From the NCBI RefSeq assembly GCF_002844595.1, contig NZ_PJNW01000009.1, positions 1 through 64,000 on the forward strand: a stretch of 64,000 bases of DNA. Reading direction: 5' to 3'. Source of the DNA: Pleomorphomonas diazotrophica (GTDB taxonomy: Bacteria; Pseudomonadota; Alphaproteobacteria; Rhizobiales; Pleomorphomonadaceae). Under the pieces are notes generated by a model. It made no database searches. It was not told where the DNA came from and saw only the letters and a list, made by a program, of their open reading frames with translations. Position 1 is the first letter of the stretch; every line of letters starts with the position of its first letter. The position numbers and the translations under genes are program-made. Below, piece by piece: positions 48,397-56,847 of this stretch.

Positions 48397-49803
48397 TTGC
48401 TCTCGCCATCCGACATTCTGCCGGTCGCAGCCGATGATCGCCCGCCGGCGGCCTTCGGCGAGTTGTTCAAGATCGGCATCGGCCCGTCGTCATCGCATAC
48501 CGTCGGGCCGATGCGGGCGGCGTTTGTCTTCATGCAGGATTTGCAGCCGAGACTGTCCGAGGTTGCCCGCATCACCGCTACCGCCTTTGGTTCGCTCGCC
48601 TGGACGGGCAAGGGGCACGCCACCGACAAGGCTCTGATCCTCGGCCTCGCCGGTTTTCGCCCCGACGACATCGATCCCGATCTCGCTGACGACAGGCTGG
48701 CCGACATCGTCGCGGCACGGTGCCTGACCCTTGCCGGCGGCCGGCAGATTGGCTTCGACCCCGATCGCGACATTGTCTTCGACTGTGTGGCGACCTTCGA
48801 GCGCCATCCCAACGCCATGCGGTTTGTCGCCCATGACGCGTCCGGTGCCGAGCTCCTGTCGGAAGTCTGGTATTCGGTTGGCGGTGGTTTCGTGGTGCGC
48901 GAGGGCGAGTCGGAGGGAGACGCCGGCAAGACGCCGCTGCCTTGGCGCTACGGCACCGCCGCGGAACTGCTGGCGCTGTCAGCGGCCACCGGTCGTTCCA
49001 TCGCCGATATCGCTCTGGATAACGAGCGGGCGCGCAAGCCGGACGAGGATTGCCTTTCCGCTGTCGATCGCATCGCCGAGGCCATGTTCGCCTGCATTGA
49101 CCGCGGGCTCGCGCGCGATGGCGAACTCACGGGCGGCCTCGGCGTGCGCCGGCGGGCGCGCCAGCTTTATGAGCGCATCCAGGCGCGCGAAGCCGGCAAC
49201 GACCGTTCGCCGATGGTGGTGATGGACTACGTCTCCTGCTTTGCCATCGCCGTCAACGAGGAGAATGCCGCCGGCGGCCGCATCGTCACCGCTCCGACCA
49301 ACGGCGCTGCCGGCGTGGTGCCGGCCGTGCTCCGTTACTATCGTGATTTCTGTGGCGGCGAGCCAGACGATCTGCGCCGCTTCCTGCTGACGGCCGCGGC
49401 CATCGGCGGCCTCATCAAGCGCAACGCATCGATCTCCGGCGCCGAAGTCGGCTGCCAGGGCGAGGTGGGGTCGGCGGCGGCCATGGCGGCGGCCGGCCTC
49501 TGCGCTGCGCTTGGCGGCACACCGGCTCAGGTGGAGAATGCCGCCGAGATCGCCATCGAGCATCACCTCGGCATGACCTGCGATCCGGTTGGCGGTCTCG
49601 TGCAGATCCCCTGCATCGAGCGCAACGCCTTCGGGGCCATCAAGGCCATCAACGCCGCCTCATTGGCGCTGGCCGGCGACGGCCGTCACGTCGTGAGCCT
49701 CGACGCCGCCCTCGAGACCATGCGCCAGACCGGCCTCGACATGCAGTCGAAATACAAGGAAACCTCGCTCGGCGGCCTCGCGGTCAACGTCACCGCCTGC
49801 TGA
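48397..49803 (+). CDS. sdaA: L-serine dehydratase (4Fe-4S, single chain)
   Basis: I choose TTG 48397, behind GGAGGAGA (10 bases), giving 468 residues; the frame is open to 47983 but that part is opposite the photolyase gene. [22 protein letters not shown] is the N-terminal mark. The catalytic domain has [18 protein letters not shown] and three cluster cysteines in [22 protein letters not shown] and QIPCIERN. It deaminates L-serine to pyruvate and ammonia. It is probably oxygen-sensitive like other members. Confidence 0.93.
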   Translation: MLSPSDILPVAADDRPPAAFGELFKIGIGPSSSHTVGPMRAAFVFMQDLQPRLSEVARITATAFGSLAWTGKGHATDKALILGLAGFRPDDIDPDLADDRLADIVAARCLTLAGGRQIGFDPDRDIVFDCVATFERHPNAMRFVAHDASGAELLSEVWYSVGGGFVVREGESEGDAGKTPLPWRYGTAAELLALSAATGRSIADIALDNERARKPDEDCLSAVDRIAEAMFACIDRGLARDGELTGGLGVRRRARQLYERIQAREAGNDRSPMVVMDYVSCFAIAVNEENAAGGRIVTAPTNGAAGVVPAVLRYYRDFCGGEPDDLRRFLLTAAAIGGLIKRNASISGAEVGCQGEVGSAAAMAAAGLCAALGGTPAQVENAAEIAIEHHLGMTCDPVGGLVQIPCIERNAFGAIKAINAASLALAGDGRHVVSLDAALETMRQTGLDMQSKYKETSLGGLAVNVTAC

Positions 49804-49866
49804 TCACCGTTGGCGGGCCGGTCTGTTCCTCGAAGTCGATAGAGGGTGGTGGGTTTGCTGAACCCA

Positions 49867-50319
49867 TCATGATTTCGGATCGGCACCAGGAATCTCTTCC
49901 ATGATGGTGTCGGCGAACTTGCGCATCAGCCGCACGAGGTCGTCGAACTCTTCGCGTGTCCAGTTCCGGAGCGCCTCCCGGCCGATGCGCTCGCGCGCCG
50001 CGTCGAGCAGATCGGTTGTGGCCTTGCCTTTCTCCGTCACCACCGCCTCGTGGACCCGCCGGTCGGTGGCGCTGGGCTGCCGCATCACCAGACCGAGGCT
50101 TTCAAGCTTGGCCACCTGCCGGCTCACGGTGGTGTAGTCGCGGCCGGATCGCTCGGCGAGATCGACGACGCCGATCGGCCCGAAGCGCTCGATGCCGACC
50201 AATAGCGGAAACAGCGCCCGATCGAGTGGAATGCCGGCTTCGCTGATCAGCGCGTCGTCGCGCTGCGGCCGGTTCATGACGCCGATGATGTCGAGCAGGG
50301 CGACATGCAACTGGCGCAT
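49867..50319 (-). CDS. MarR-family transcriptional regulator
   Basis: 150 residues from ATG 50319; further in-frame starts exist upstream but lie in the promoter region. IGVVDLAERSGRDYTTVSRQVAKLESLGLV is the winged helix (recognition helix in DYTTVSRQVAKL) followed by the wing RQPSATDRRVHEAVVT. It is divergent from a quinone oxidoreductase gene, the usual arrangement for a redox or phenolic-responsive MarR. It has no cysteine, so OhrR-type oxidation sensing is unlikely. A short stem TGGGTT/AACCCA at 49850-49866 abuts its stop and may be a terminator. Confidence 0.88.
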   Translation of the reverse strand: MRQLHVALLDIIGVMNRPQRDDALISEAGIPLDRALFPLLVGIERFGPIGVVDLAERSGRDYTTVSRQVAKLESLGLVMRQPSATDRRVHEAVVTEKGKATTDLLDAARERIGREALRNWTREEFDDLVRLMRKFADTIMEEIPGADPKS

Positions 50320-50353
50320 CTTTTCTGAATTAAGTGTATTTTGCACTCTTTTC

Positions 50354-50390
50354 TTGACCGCCTTCGCCGGATTGGATATATGCGCATTAT
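50354..50390 (+). promoter_or_regulatory. Promoter with overlapping palindromic operator
   Basis: TTGACC (50354-50359), 17-base spacer and TATATG (50377-50382) form a sigma-70 promoter. ATATGCGCATTAT at 50378-50390 is a near-perfect palindrome covering the -10 element, a likely MarR operator. Confidence 0.55.
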
Positions 50391-50422
50391 ACACATAACT
50401 GAAGGACGGAAGGAATACCGAC

Positions 50423-51367
50423 ATGAAGGCCGCCATCGTCCGAGCCCCTGGGGTCGCGCCCGTCTACGGTGACTTTGCCGAACCGCAGCCGACCGACGAC
50501 CTGATCCGGGTGACGGTCGTTGCCGCCGCGCTCAGCCACGTGACCCGCGCCCGTGCAACTGGGCGCCATTACAGCTCGTCGGGGGACTTTCCCTTCGTCC
50601 CCGGCATCGACGGCGTCGGCCTTGCTGACGATGGCCGCCAGGTCTACTTCGCCATGCCCGAGGCACCGCACGGCGCGCTGGCCGAGCAGACCCTGGTGCG
50701 GGCCGACCGCTGCATCGACCTGCCCGACGGCCTCGACGCCACGATGGCCGCGGCGATCGCCAACCCCGGCATGTCGTCCTGGGCGGCGCTGACCGAACGG
50801 GCCAAGTTGAAGCCGGGCGAGACGGTGCTGGTCAACGGCGCGACCGGCGCCTCCGGACGCCTGGCGGTCAAGATCGCGCGGCACCTCGGCGCGGCAAGGG
50901 TGATCGCCACCGGTCGCAACGCCGCGGTGCTCGCCGAGGTCGGGGCTGACGAGGCCATTGTTCTGGAAGGCGAAGCCGACGCACTGGAGCGCCGCTTCAT
51001 GGCGGTCTTTGCCGAGGGCGTCGACGTGGTGGTCGACTATCTCTGGGGCATGAGCGCCGAGCGACTGCTGATCGCCGCCGCCAAGGCCGGCCGCGACGCT
51101 GCGCCGCTCCGCTTCGTCGAAGTGGGATCGATGAGCGGCGAGACCATCACCCTGCCGAGCGCCGTGTTGCGCGCTTCGGCCATCGAGCTGATGGGCAGCG
51201 GCGTCGGCTCGGTCCCCCTCGACCGGATGATGGTGGCCGCGAGAGACCTTCTGCGCGAGGCGGTGCCGGTCGGGTTGACCATTCCCGTCCGGCAGGTGCC
51301 GCTGTGGGTCGTCGAGCAGGCTTGGGCTGCACCGGATGACGGCCGCCGTGTCGTCTTCACCCCCTGA
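50423..51367 (+). CDS. Zinc-independent quinone oxidoreductase-like MDR protein
   Basis: 314 residues. It belongs to the medium-chain reductase group: FVPGIDGVGLADDGR in the GroES-like domain and the nucleotide loop VNGATGASGRLAVKIARHLGA (GxxGxxG). The catalytic zinc ligands of alcohol dehydrogenases are absent. Probably an NAD(P)H-dependent quinone or enone reductase under the divergent MarR regulator. Its end overlaps the convergent permease gene by 11 bases. Confidence 0.83.
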   Translation: MKAAIVRAPGVAPVYGDFAEPQPTDDLIRVTVVAAALSHVTRARATGRHYSSSGDFPFVPGIDGVGLADDGRQVYFAMPEAPHGALAEQTLVRADRCIDLPDGLDATMAAAIANPGMSSWAALTERAKLKPGETVLVNGATGASGRLAVKIARHLGAARVIATGRNAAVLAEVGADEAIVLEGEADALERRFMAVFAEGVDVVVDYLWGMSAERLLIAAAKAGRDAAPLRFVEVGSMSGETITLPSAVLRASAIELMGSGVGSVPLDRMMVAARDLLREAVPVGLTIPVRQVPLWVVEQAWAAPDDGRRVVFTP

Positions 51368-52607
51368 GCGCTTCCACCGGCGACTGGCGATAGGCGAGGG
51401 CGGCCGGCAGGGCCGCCATCAACGCCGCGATGGCGAGAAACGCTACCGCCAGCATGGCATCGGCGGACGTGAACTCCACCGACAGGCGCACGCCGCTTTG
51501 GGCGGTGAACAGCCCGGCGAGGACGCTCGCCGCGCCATAGCCCAGGCCGAAGCCTGCGCCGACACCGACTGCCACGAGGAGCAACAGCTCCAGCCAGACG
51601 ATGCCGAACACGGCGAGACGAGGCGCGCCGAAAGCTCTGAGAGCGCCGATCTGCTTTCGCCGCTGGGCGATATGAATGACGACGATCAGCATCAGGGCTG
51701 CGGCCACAAGCGCCTGTGCGCCGTAGGCGATATACATCAGCACGGCCCGCGCATCGCCCAGCGTCGCGTAGAGCCCGGTCAGCACCTCGGCCGGGAAGAC
51801 GGCGCGCGTTCCGTCCTCGGTGCGATAGGCTTGCCGCAGCGCATAGGCATCGGCGATGGTCTTTGGCTTCACCAACACGGCCGGCAGGCCGGGCACGTCG
51901 TGGTCGAAGCGCTCGTCGAGCGGCGCGTCGGCGTCGATATGGCCGTGGTCGTGGTGGTCCTCGCCAGCCTCGTCCTCATGCTCCTCGCCTTCGTGTTGCT
52001 CCTCACCGAGACCATGGACATGCCAGACCGCCTGGATGGGCACGAGGATGGCCCGGTCCCAGGCCGTGCCTGTCGGCTGAAGCTTGCCGACCACGTGATA
52101 GGCGCTGTCCGCATGCGTCTCGCCGCCTTCGCCGGCCGTGCCGTGCATCGGGTTCACTTCGGCGCCGATCGGAAGGTCGACGCCCGAGCCGACAACCGCC
52201 TCGCCCTCATGGGCGAACATCTCGCCCGCGATGAACCCGGTCGTGGTGCCTGAGATCAGCGCCGTGGTGGTACCGACGATCGGGTAACCCTTGAAGTTGT
52301 CGCCGAAGCCGATCGGTGCCGCCCAGGCGACGCGCGGGTCGGCGACGAGCTTGGTCAGCACCTCGCCGGGCATCAGCGGCAACGCCGCTGGCTGGAGGAA
52401 GACGGACGACAGAACGAGCTGTGTTTCCGAGCCCGGCGCACCGATGATGAGATCGAACTTGTCGGCAGCACGTGCCGAACCAAGGCGCAGCGCGCGCTCC
52501 TGCAACGTCACGGCGACACCGAGCGCAGTGGCGAGCGCCACCAGCAGCACGATCACCAGCGAAGCGGCCCAGAGGCGACGCAGATCGGCAAAGACGAAGC
52601 GGATCAC
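51357..52607 (-). CDS. FtsX/MacB-type ABC permease with histidine-rich periplasmic loop
   Basis: Start GTG 52607 with GGAGG upstream, coupled to the ATPase stop (GTGA); 416 residues. One N-terminal helix (AASLVIVLLVALATALGVAV), a large periplasmic domain (about 40-290) and three C-terminal helices ending YRQSPVEALRG, the FtsX/MacB topology. Residues about 196-236 carry nine histidines and many Asp/Glu (for example EDHHDHGHIDAD), a likely metal-binding insertion. With the ATPase and the DUF3299 protein it forms a three-gene unit probably acting on a divalent metal or a metalloprotein; direction of transport is unknown. Confidence 0.82.
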   Translation of the reverse strand: MIRFVFADLRRLWAASLVIVLLVALATALGVAVTLQERALRLGSARAADKFDLIIGAPGSETQLVLSSVFLQPAALPLMPGEVLTKLVADPRVAWAAPIGFGDNFKGYPIVGTTTALISGTTTGFIAGEMFAHEGEAVVGSGVDLPIGAEVNPMHGTAGEGGETHADSAYHVVGKLQPTGTAWDRAILVPIQAVWHVHGLGEEQHEGEEHEDEAGEDHHDHGHIDADAPLDERFDHDVPGLPAVLVKPKTIADAYALRQAYRTEDGTRAVFPAEVLTGLYATLGDARAVLMYIAYGAQALVAAALMLIVVIHIAQRRKQIGALRAFGAPRLAVFGIVWLELLLLVAVGVGAGFGLGYGAASVLAGLFTAQSGVRLSVEFTSADAMLAVAFLAIAALMAALPAALAYRQSPVEALRG

Positions 52608-53290
52608 GGCGAAACCTCCTCGGCGGTATCGGCGACGACCTGACCGGTGGCGAGGCGGATGCGCCGGTCGAGCCGCTCGGTCAGCCGCTCGTCGTGGCTG
52701 ATGACGATCAGCGTGGCGCCTTCCTGGTCGGCGAGTTCGATGAGCAGTCGGCCGACTTCGGCGCCGGCTTCCGCGTCGAGGCTGGCGGTGGGTTCGTCGG
52801 CGATGATCACGCCGGGTCGGCGCAAGAGGGCGCGCGCCACCGCGACACGCTGCATCTCGCCGCGCGACATGGTTTCGACCGGTTGGCTGGGCCGCGTCAG
52901 GCCGACGCGGGCAAGAAGCTCGTGGGCGCGGGCCTTGACCTCCGCCGTGACGGCGCGGGCGAGCCGGGCCGGCAGCAGTACGTTGTCGATGGCGGCGAGA
53001 CCGGGAAACAGGTGAAACTCCTGCATGACCAGGCCGACGTTCGCGGCGCGCCAGCGGTCGCGACGGCTTTCCGACAGTGTGGTGATGTCGGTGTCGCGCC
53101 AACGGATCGCGCCGCTGTCCGGCCGCTCAAGGCCCGAGACGAGGTTGACGAAGGTGCTCTTGCCCGAACCGGATGCACCGGTGACGGCAAGCCGGCCGCC
53201 GGCCGGAATTGCCAGCTCATCGATGGAGAGCACCGGCTGGGCGAGGCCTGGGAAGGAGATGGAGACACCCGAAAGGGCAAGCGGCAGCAT
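52604..53290 (-). CDS. ABC transporter ATPase (LolD/MacB-like)
   Basis: 228 residues. Walker A GASGSGKST, Q loop in VGLVMQEFHLFPGL, Walker B VIIADEPTASLD, and the H loop VISHDERL are intact. The signature is MSRGEMQR instead of LSGGQ, a variant seen in this subfamily. It is translationally coupled to the FtsX-type permease and lies three bases after the DUF3299 gene. It should drive a mechanotransmission-type transporter rather than a classic importer. Confidence 0.87.
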   Translation of the reverse strand: MLPLALSGVSISFPGLAQPVLSIDELAIPAGGRLAVTGASGSGKSTFVNLVSGLERPDSGAIRWRDTDITTLSESRRDRWRAANVGLVMQEFHLFPGLAAIDNVLLPARLARAVTAEVKARAHELLARVGLTRPSQPVETMSRGEMQRVAVARALLRRPGVIIADEPTASLDAEAGAEVGRLLIELADQEGATLIVISHDERLTERLDRRIRLATGQVVADTAEEVSP

Positions 53291-53293
53291 GGC

Positions 53294-53743
53294 TCACACT
53301 GTCTCGAAGGAGGAGTGGACAAGGCGCAGAAGGCTGACGAAGCCGGTCTCGGGATCGGTCCAGGAGCCGACCTCCAGCATGCCAGTCACCTCGATCAGCC
53401 TGGATGGCGGCACGAAAGTGGTCTTCTCGTCGATGTAGACGACCACGATGTTGCTCGGCCAGTCGGCGTCCGAGGAACAGAAGGGGCAGAGCGCCATCGG
53501 GATTTCGGTCAGCACGAAGAACGTCGCTTCTGCCTTGAGCGGCGGCGCCATGAAACCCCGCATCGACACCGTCTTGCCGTCGAGCGCCTTCACCTTGTCG
53601 GAAAAGGCGAGGCCGAGCACGCTGACCTTGCCGTAGAGCTCGTCGAGGGTCAGCCTATCGCCCGCCTCGGCGGCACCGACACACGAGAGGGCAGCGAGCC
53701 CGGCGAGGAAGGTCCGGCGACTGACCGCCGCTATCTGCGCCAT
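53294..53743 (-). CDS. Tat-exported DUF3299 protein
   Basis: 149 residues from ATG 53743 with GGAG 6 bases upstream. The N-terminus has the twin-arginine signal SRRTFLAGLAALSCVGAAEA. The mature part resembles DUF3299: VSMRGFMAPPLKAEATFFVL, the CxxC pair in LCPFCSSDADWP, and a C-terminal OB-like strand set (LIEVTGMLEVGSW). CxxC and export suggest a metal or thiol-redox role. Such proteins occur beside FtsX-type ABC genes in zinc-responsive operons (the zrg operon of Vibrio is the case I recall), but the DUF2796 partner is missing here. Confidence 0.72.
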   Translation of the reverse strand: MAQIAAVSRRTFLAGLAALSCVGAAEAGDRLTLDELYGKVSVLGLAFSDKVKALDGKTVSMRGFMAPPLKAEATFFVLTEIPMALCPFCSSDADWPSNIVVVYIDEKTTFVPPSRLIEVTGMLEVGSWTDPETGFVSLLRLVHSSFETV

Positions 53744-53761
53744 GAAGATCTCCGCGTGCAC

Positions 53762-53801
53762 AAAAACTGCGGGCCGGACGGCCGTCGACCGCCCGGCCCG
53801 C
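53762..53801 (-). terminator. Intrinsic terminator of phoA
   Basis: GCGGGCCGG (53769-53777) and CCGGCCCGC (53793-53801) pair; on the minus strand the stem is followed by AGTTTTTG. It ends 18 bases before the DUF3299 start. Confidence 0.8.
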
Positions 53802-53818
53802 GATGATCAGGTGGGGGC

Positions 53819-55561
53819 TTACTGCTTCACGCCGAGGGCGAGCGTGTCGGCGAGCACCTTGTAGACGTCGCTTTCTTCCATGTAGCCCTTGAACTCGTCG
53901 GCGCCGGGGCCGGCGGCCTGCAGCACGACGTCGTCAACGGTGTGGGTGCCGGTCGACTCGTCCTTCGGCAGGTTACCTTCGACGAAGATGGCGCCCGGAA
54001 CATCCTTGTACTTGTCGTTGGCGACATACTCGCCCTTCTCGTTCTTCACCGCCGGCTCGAACGGCCCGTCGAGCTTCGGGTTGAAGGTCTCGTAGTGGTC
54101 CGGGTAGTTCGAGACGAACATGGCAAGGCGACGGCCGGCGTCGATCTTGTCGGGGTAGCCGTCCTTGTTCTCGTCCGTATAGGTCGGGAAGCCGGCGTTG
54201 GAACCGACCTGGAACTTCTCGCGACCTTCCTTGCCGATGGTGTCGTCGATGATACCGACGATCGACACGCCGTGGGTATGGTCGCCGGTGACGACGATCA
54301 GCGTGTCGGGATTCTTGGCCTGGAACTCGCGGGCCAGCGCAACCGTCTGGTCGAACTCGATGGTGTCGAACACGGCGCGCTCCATGTCGAGCGGATGGCT
54401 GGCCTTGTCGATGCAGGAGGCCTCGACCATCAGGAAGAAGCCCTCGGGATTCTTGGAGAGGTTGTCGAGGGCGACCTTGGTCATCTCGACCAGACCCGGC
54501 TGATTCGGGAACTTCTCGACGCTGCCCTTCTTGAGCTGCATGCGATCGAGGGCATAGTCCATGTTGCCGGTGTGGAACAGGCCGAGCAGCTTGTCCGAGC
54601 CGGCAGCCGTGGCAAGTTCGGCCTTGTCGGTGGCGAGCTTGTAGCCGGCCTCCTGGAACAGCTTGATATAGTCCTTGTCGTCCTTGCGCTTGGAGCCCGG
54701 CACGTCCTTCGACAGGAAGTAGGCCGAGCCGCCGCCCAGCACCACTTCCGGCTTGACGTCGTAGAGCATGCCGACGATGTCGGCCTTGTCGTCGCGCTTG
54801 CGGGTATGGGCGACCACCGCGGCAGGGGTGGCGTCTTCGACTTCCGACGTCACCACGAGGCCGATCGACTTCTTGGTGGTGCGGCGCAGCGCTTCGGCGA
54901 TGGTCTCCACCCGCGGATCGTCCTGCGTCGGCGGCGTGCGGTCGGCGTAGACGCCGAGGGCGTTGATCGCCGTCTTGTGGCCGGTCATGTAGGCCGACAT
55001 GGTGTTGGCCGAGTCGGTGTTGATGGCGTTGGTGGCCGAAGTGCCGATGAAGGCCATGTGGTCGAGGTCGTCCATGGCGAGGCGGCCGTTGGCCTTGCCC
55101 TCGGTCATGCCCTTGGCCATCAGGCGGGCGGCGGTGCGATGGGCGACGGAGAGGCCGTCGCCGAGCAGGAAGATGATGTTCTTGGCCTTGGGGGCCTCGG
55201 GCGTGGCGTAGACGTCCCAGGTGACCGACTTCTTCTCGTCGCCCGCCGAGACTTCCACCGTGTAGGCGCCGGCCTTGTCGATCTTCACGCCGCGCAGCAG
55301 CACGGCCGAACCGAGGGCAGCGTCGTCCTTGCCCTTCTCGGAGGCGATGAACTCCACGTCGCCGCCGAGCGCCGCCTTGTAGTCGGCGCCGTTGACGGCG
55401 ATCTTGACGTCCTCGGCCTTCACCGAGCCGTCGAACTCGACCTTGAAGTCAAAGGGAGAGCCGGCAAGGATGGTCGCCCGGTCGAGCGGAAAGACGGTGG
55501 CCGCACCGGCCGTGCCGATCAGAGCGGTACTGGCGGCGAGCGCCAGAAGAAGAGTGTGCAT
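53819..55561 (-). CDS. phoA: Alkaline phosphatase
   Basis: 580 residues from ATG 55561 with AAGGGG upstream. A signal peptide (residues 1-20) is followed by an extra Ig-like domain of about 100 residues (FPLDRATILAGSPFDFKVEF), which makes it longer than E. coli PhoA (471). The catalytic core has NIIFLLGDGLS, the nucleophile Ser in NTDSANTMSAYMTG, FFLMVEASCIDKASHPLD, and VVTGDHTHG. It is a periplasmic Zn/Mg phosphomonoesterase. Three Pho-box-like repeats lie upstream. Confidence 0.93.
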   Translation of the reverse strand: MHTLLLALAASTALIGTAGAATVFPLDRATILAGSPFDFKVEFDGSVKAEDVKIAVNGADYKAALGGDVEFIASEKGKDDAALGSAVLLRGVKIDKAGAYTVEVSAGDEKKSVTWDVYATPEAPKAKNIIFLLGDGLSVAHRTAARLMAKGMTEGKANGRLAMDDLDHMAFIGTSATNAINTDSANTMSAYMTGHKTAINALGVYADRTPPTQDDPRVETIAEALRRTTKKSIGLVVTSEVEDATPAAVVAHTRKRDDKADIVGMLYDVKPEVVLGGGSAYFLSKDVPGSKRKDDKDYIKLFQEAGYKLATDKAELATAAGSDKLLGLFHTGNMDYALDRMQLKKGSVEKFPNQPGLVEMTKVALDNLSKNPEGFFLMVEASCIDKASHPLDMERAVFDTIEFDQTVALAREFQAKNPDTLIVVTGDHTHGVSIVGIIDDTIGKEGREKFQVGSNAGFPTYTDENKDGYPDKIDAGRRLAMFVSNYPDHYETFNPKLDGPFEPAVKNEKGEYVANDKYKDVPGAIFVEGNLPKDESTGTHTVDDVVLQAAGPGADEFKGYMEESDVYKVLADTLALGVKQ

Positions 55562-55623
55562 GAATCTGCCCCTTGGAAATTGGATCGCGTCGAAAAGCGC
55601 GCGGCCCTTGGTAGGCAGGGGGC

Positions 55624-55652
55624 ATGAAGCAAACATGACGGCCAGATGAATG
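55624..55652 (-). promoter_or_regulatory. Triple Pho-box-like direct repeats upstream of phoA
   Basis: On the minus strand three 7-mers with 11-base period: CATTCAT, CCGTCAT, GCTTCAT, separated by CTGG and GTTT. This fits PhoB sites (CTGTCAT, 11-base spacing). The last lies 63 bases before the phoA start. Confidence 0.65.
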
Positions 55653-55705
55653 CTGCGTGAACGTAAATACTTGATAAGTTTGGAAAAGTTATAAGGTACT
55701 GAGTG

Positions 55706-55729
55706 CCGGCCGGGCGTGTGCCCGGCCGG
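55706..55729 (-). terminator. Hairpin terminator after the SDR gene
   Basis: CCGGCCGGGC and GCCCGGCCGG pair with loop GTGT, 8 bases after the SDR stop on the minus strand. Confidence 0.65.
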
Positions 55730-55737
55730 AAGATGGA

Positions 55738-56709
55738 TCAAAAACGCTCGCCGACCAGTTCCTCGCTTTTGCTCCACAGCGCCTTGGCGCGATCGGGGTC
55801 AAGCGCGTAGGAGCGGACGCCCTCGGCAACTGGGTTGATCAGGCCGTCGGTAACCTCTGAAACATGGCAGTTCTCGCAATAGCGACCACCGATTTCCTCG
55901 GCATCGGCGACAATGCCCGCCCAGACCGATGTGGCGGCGCCTTGCGGAATGGTCTTCCACTTGTAGGGCGGCTTGCCCTCGGCGGCGAGGTCGGCGTTGA
56001 TGCGCTCGATCATCGCCTTCAGCGTGTCGAGGCCGATATGTCGACCGAGCTCGGTGTTGATGCCGCCCGGATGCAGCGCGGTGGCGCGCACGCCGCGCGC
56101 CCTGTGACGGCGATCGAATTCCACCGCGAACAGGATGTTGGAGGTCTTCGAGCGACCGTAAGCGACCCACGGATCGTAGGGCGTGCGCTCGAAGTTCGGA
56201 TCGTCGAGGTCGACGTCGGCGAAGCGATGGCCGGAGGAAGCGACGTTGACGAGCCGGCCGCCCGGCGCGATCAGCCCGGCGATGCGGTTGACGAACAGGA
56301 AGTGGCCGAGGTGGTTGGTGCCGAACTGCGTCTCGAAGCCGTCGGCGGTGTGGCCGAACGGTGCGGCCATGACGCCGGCGTTGGCGATGACGACATCGAA
56401 CGCCCTGTTATCGGCAATGAGCTTGTCGGTGGCTGCGCGAATGCTGGCGAACGAGGCGAGGTCGAGTTCGATCAGCTCGAAGTTGCCTTTGCCTTGCGTG
56501 ATGGCGGCGCGCACCGGCGCCGTTGCTGCCTCGGCCTTCTTGAGGTCGCGTGCCGCCCCGACCACCGAGGCGCCGTGAGCCACCAGTGCGCGCGCGGTCT
56601 CGACGCCGAGGCCGGCGGACACGCCGGTGATGAGAATACGCTTGCCGGAAAGATCGACCCCGGCGAGCACATCGTCGGTGGTGGAGGTTGCTCCGAATTT
56701 TGCGGTCAT
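55738..56709 (-). CDS. Short-chain dehydrogenase/reductase
   Basis: 323 residues from ATG 56709, which has GGAG 6 bases upstream; ATG 56721 is in frame. ITGVSAGLGVETARAL is the NAD(P) loop, VIANAGVMAAPFG the structural motif, and YGRSKTSNILFA the catalytic Tyr-Lys pair. It resembles the retinol dehydrogenase/WW-domain oxidoreductase-like SDRs. Substrate unknown. It is divergent from a TetR gene which probably controls it. Confidence 0.85.
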   Translation of the reverse strand: MTAKFGATSTTDDVLAGVDLSGKRILITGVSAGLGVETARALVAHGASVVGAARDLKKAEAATAPVRAAITQGKGNFELIELDLASFASIRAATDKLIADNRAFDVVIANAGVMAAPFGHTADGFETQFGTNHLGHFLFVNRIAGLIAPGGRLVNVASSGHRFADVDLDDPNFERTPYDPWVAYGRSKTSNILFAVEFDRRHRARGVRATALHPGGINTELGRHIGLDTLKAMIERINADLAAEGKPPYKWKTIPQGAATSVWAGIVADAEEIGGRYCENCHVSEVTDGLINPVAEGVRSYALDPDRAKALWSKSEELVGERF

Positions 56710-56794
56710 ATCTGTCTCCATGTGCCGAGATCACCCCGCAAAACCGGGCGAACCATTGCTCGTCAGCCAGTTCTGATATAAAAGAGGAGGGCAT

Positions 56795-56825
56795 CTCCGT
56801 TTTTAAATACGGAGGCACCCTCCGT
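56795..56825. promoter_or_regulatory. TetR operator candidate in the SDR/TetR intergenic region
   Basis: CTCCGT-N8-ACGGAG at 56795-56814 is a perfect inverted repeat with an AT-rich centre, and a third CTCCGT follows at 56820-56825. It lies between the divergent starts 56709 and 56848. Confidence 0.6.
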
Positions 56826-56847
56826 TTATCAAGAGGTTCACGCGGAC

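Noticed and set aside
52608-53102. N-terminal extension of the FtsX-type permease
   Set aside because: The region is coding for the ATPase in another frame; GTG 52607 is coupled to the ATPase stop and has GGAGG.
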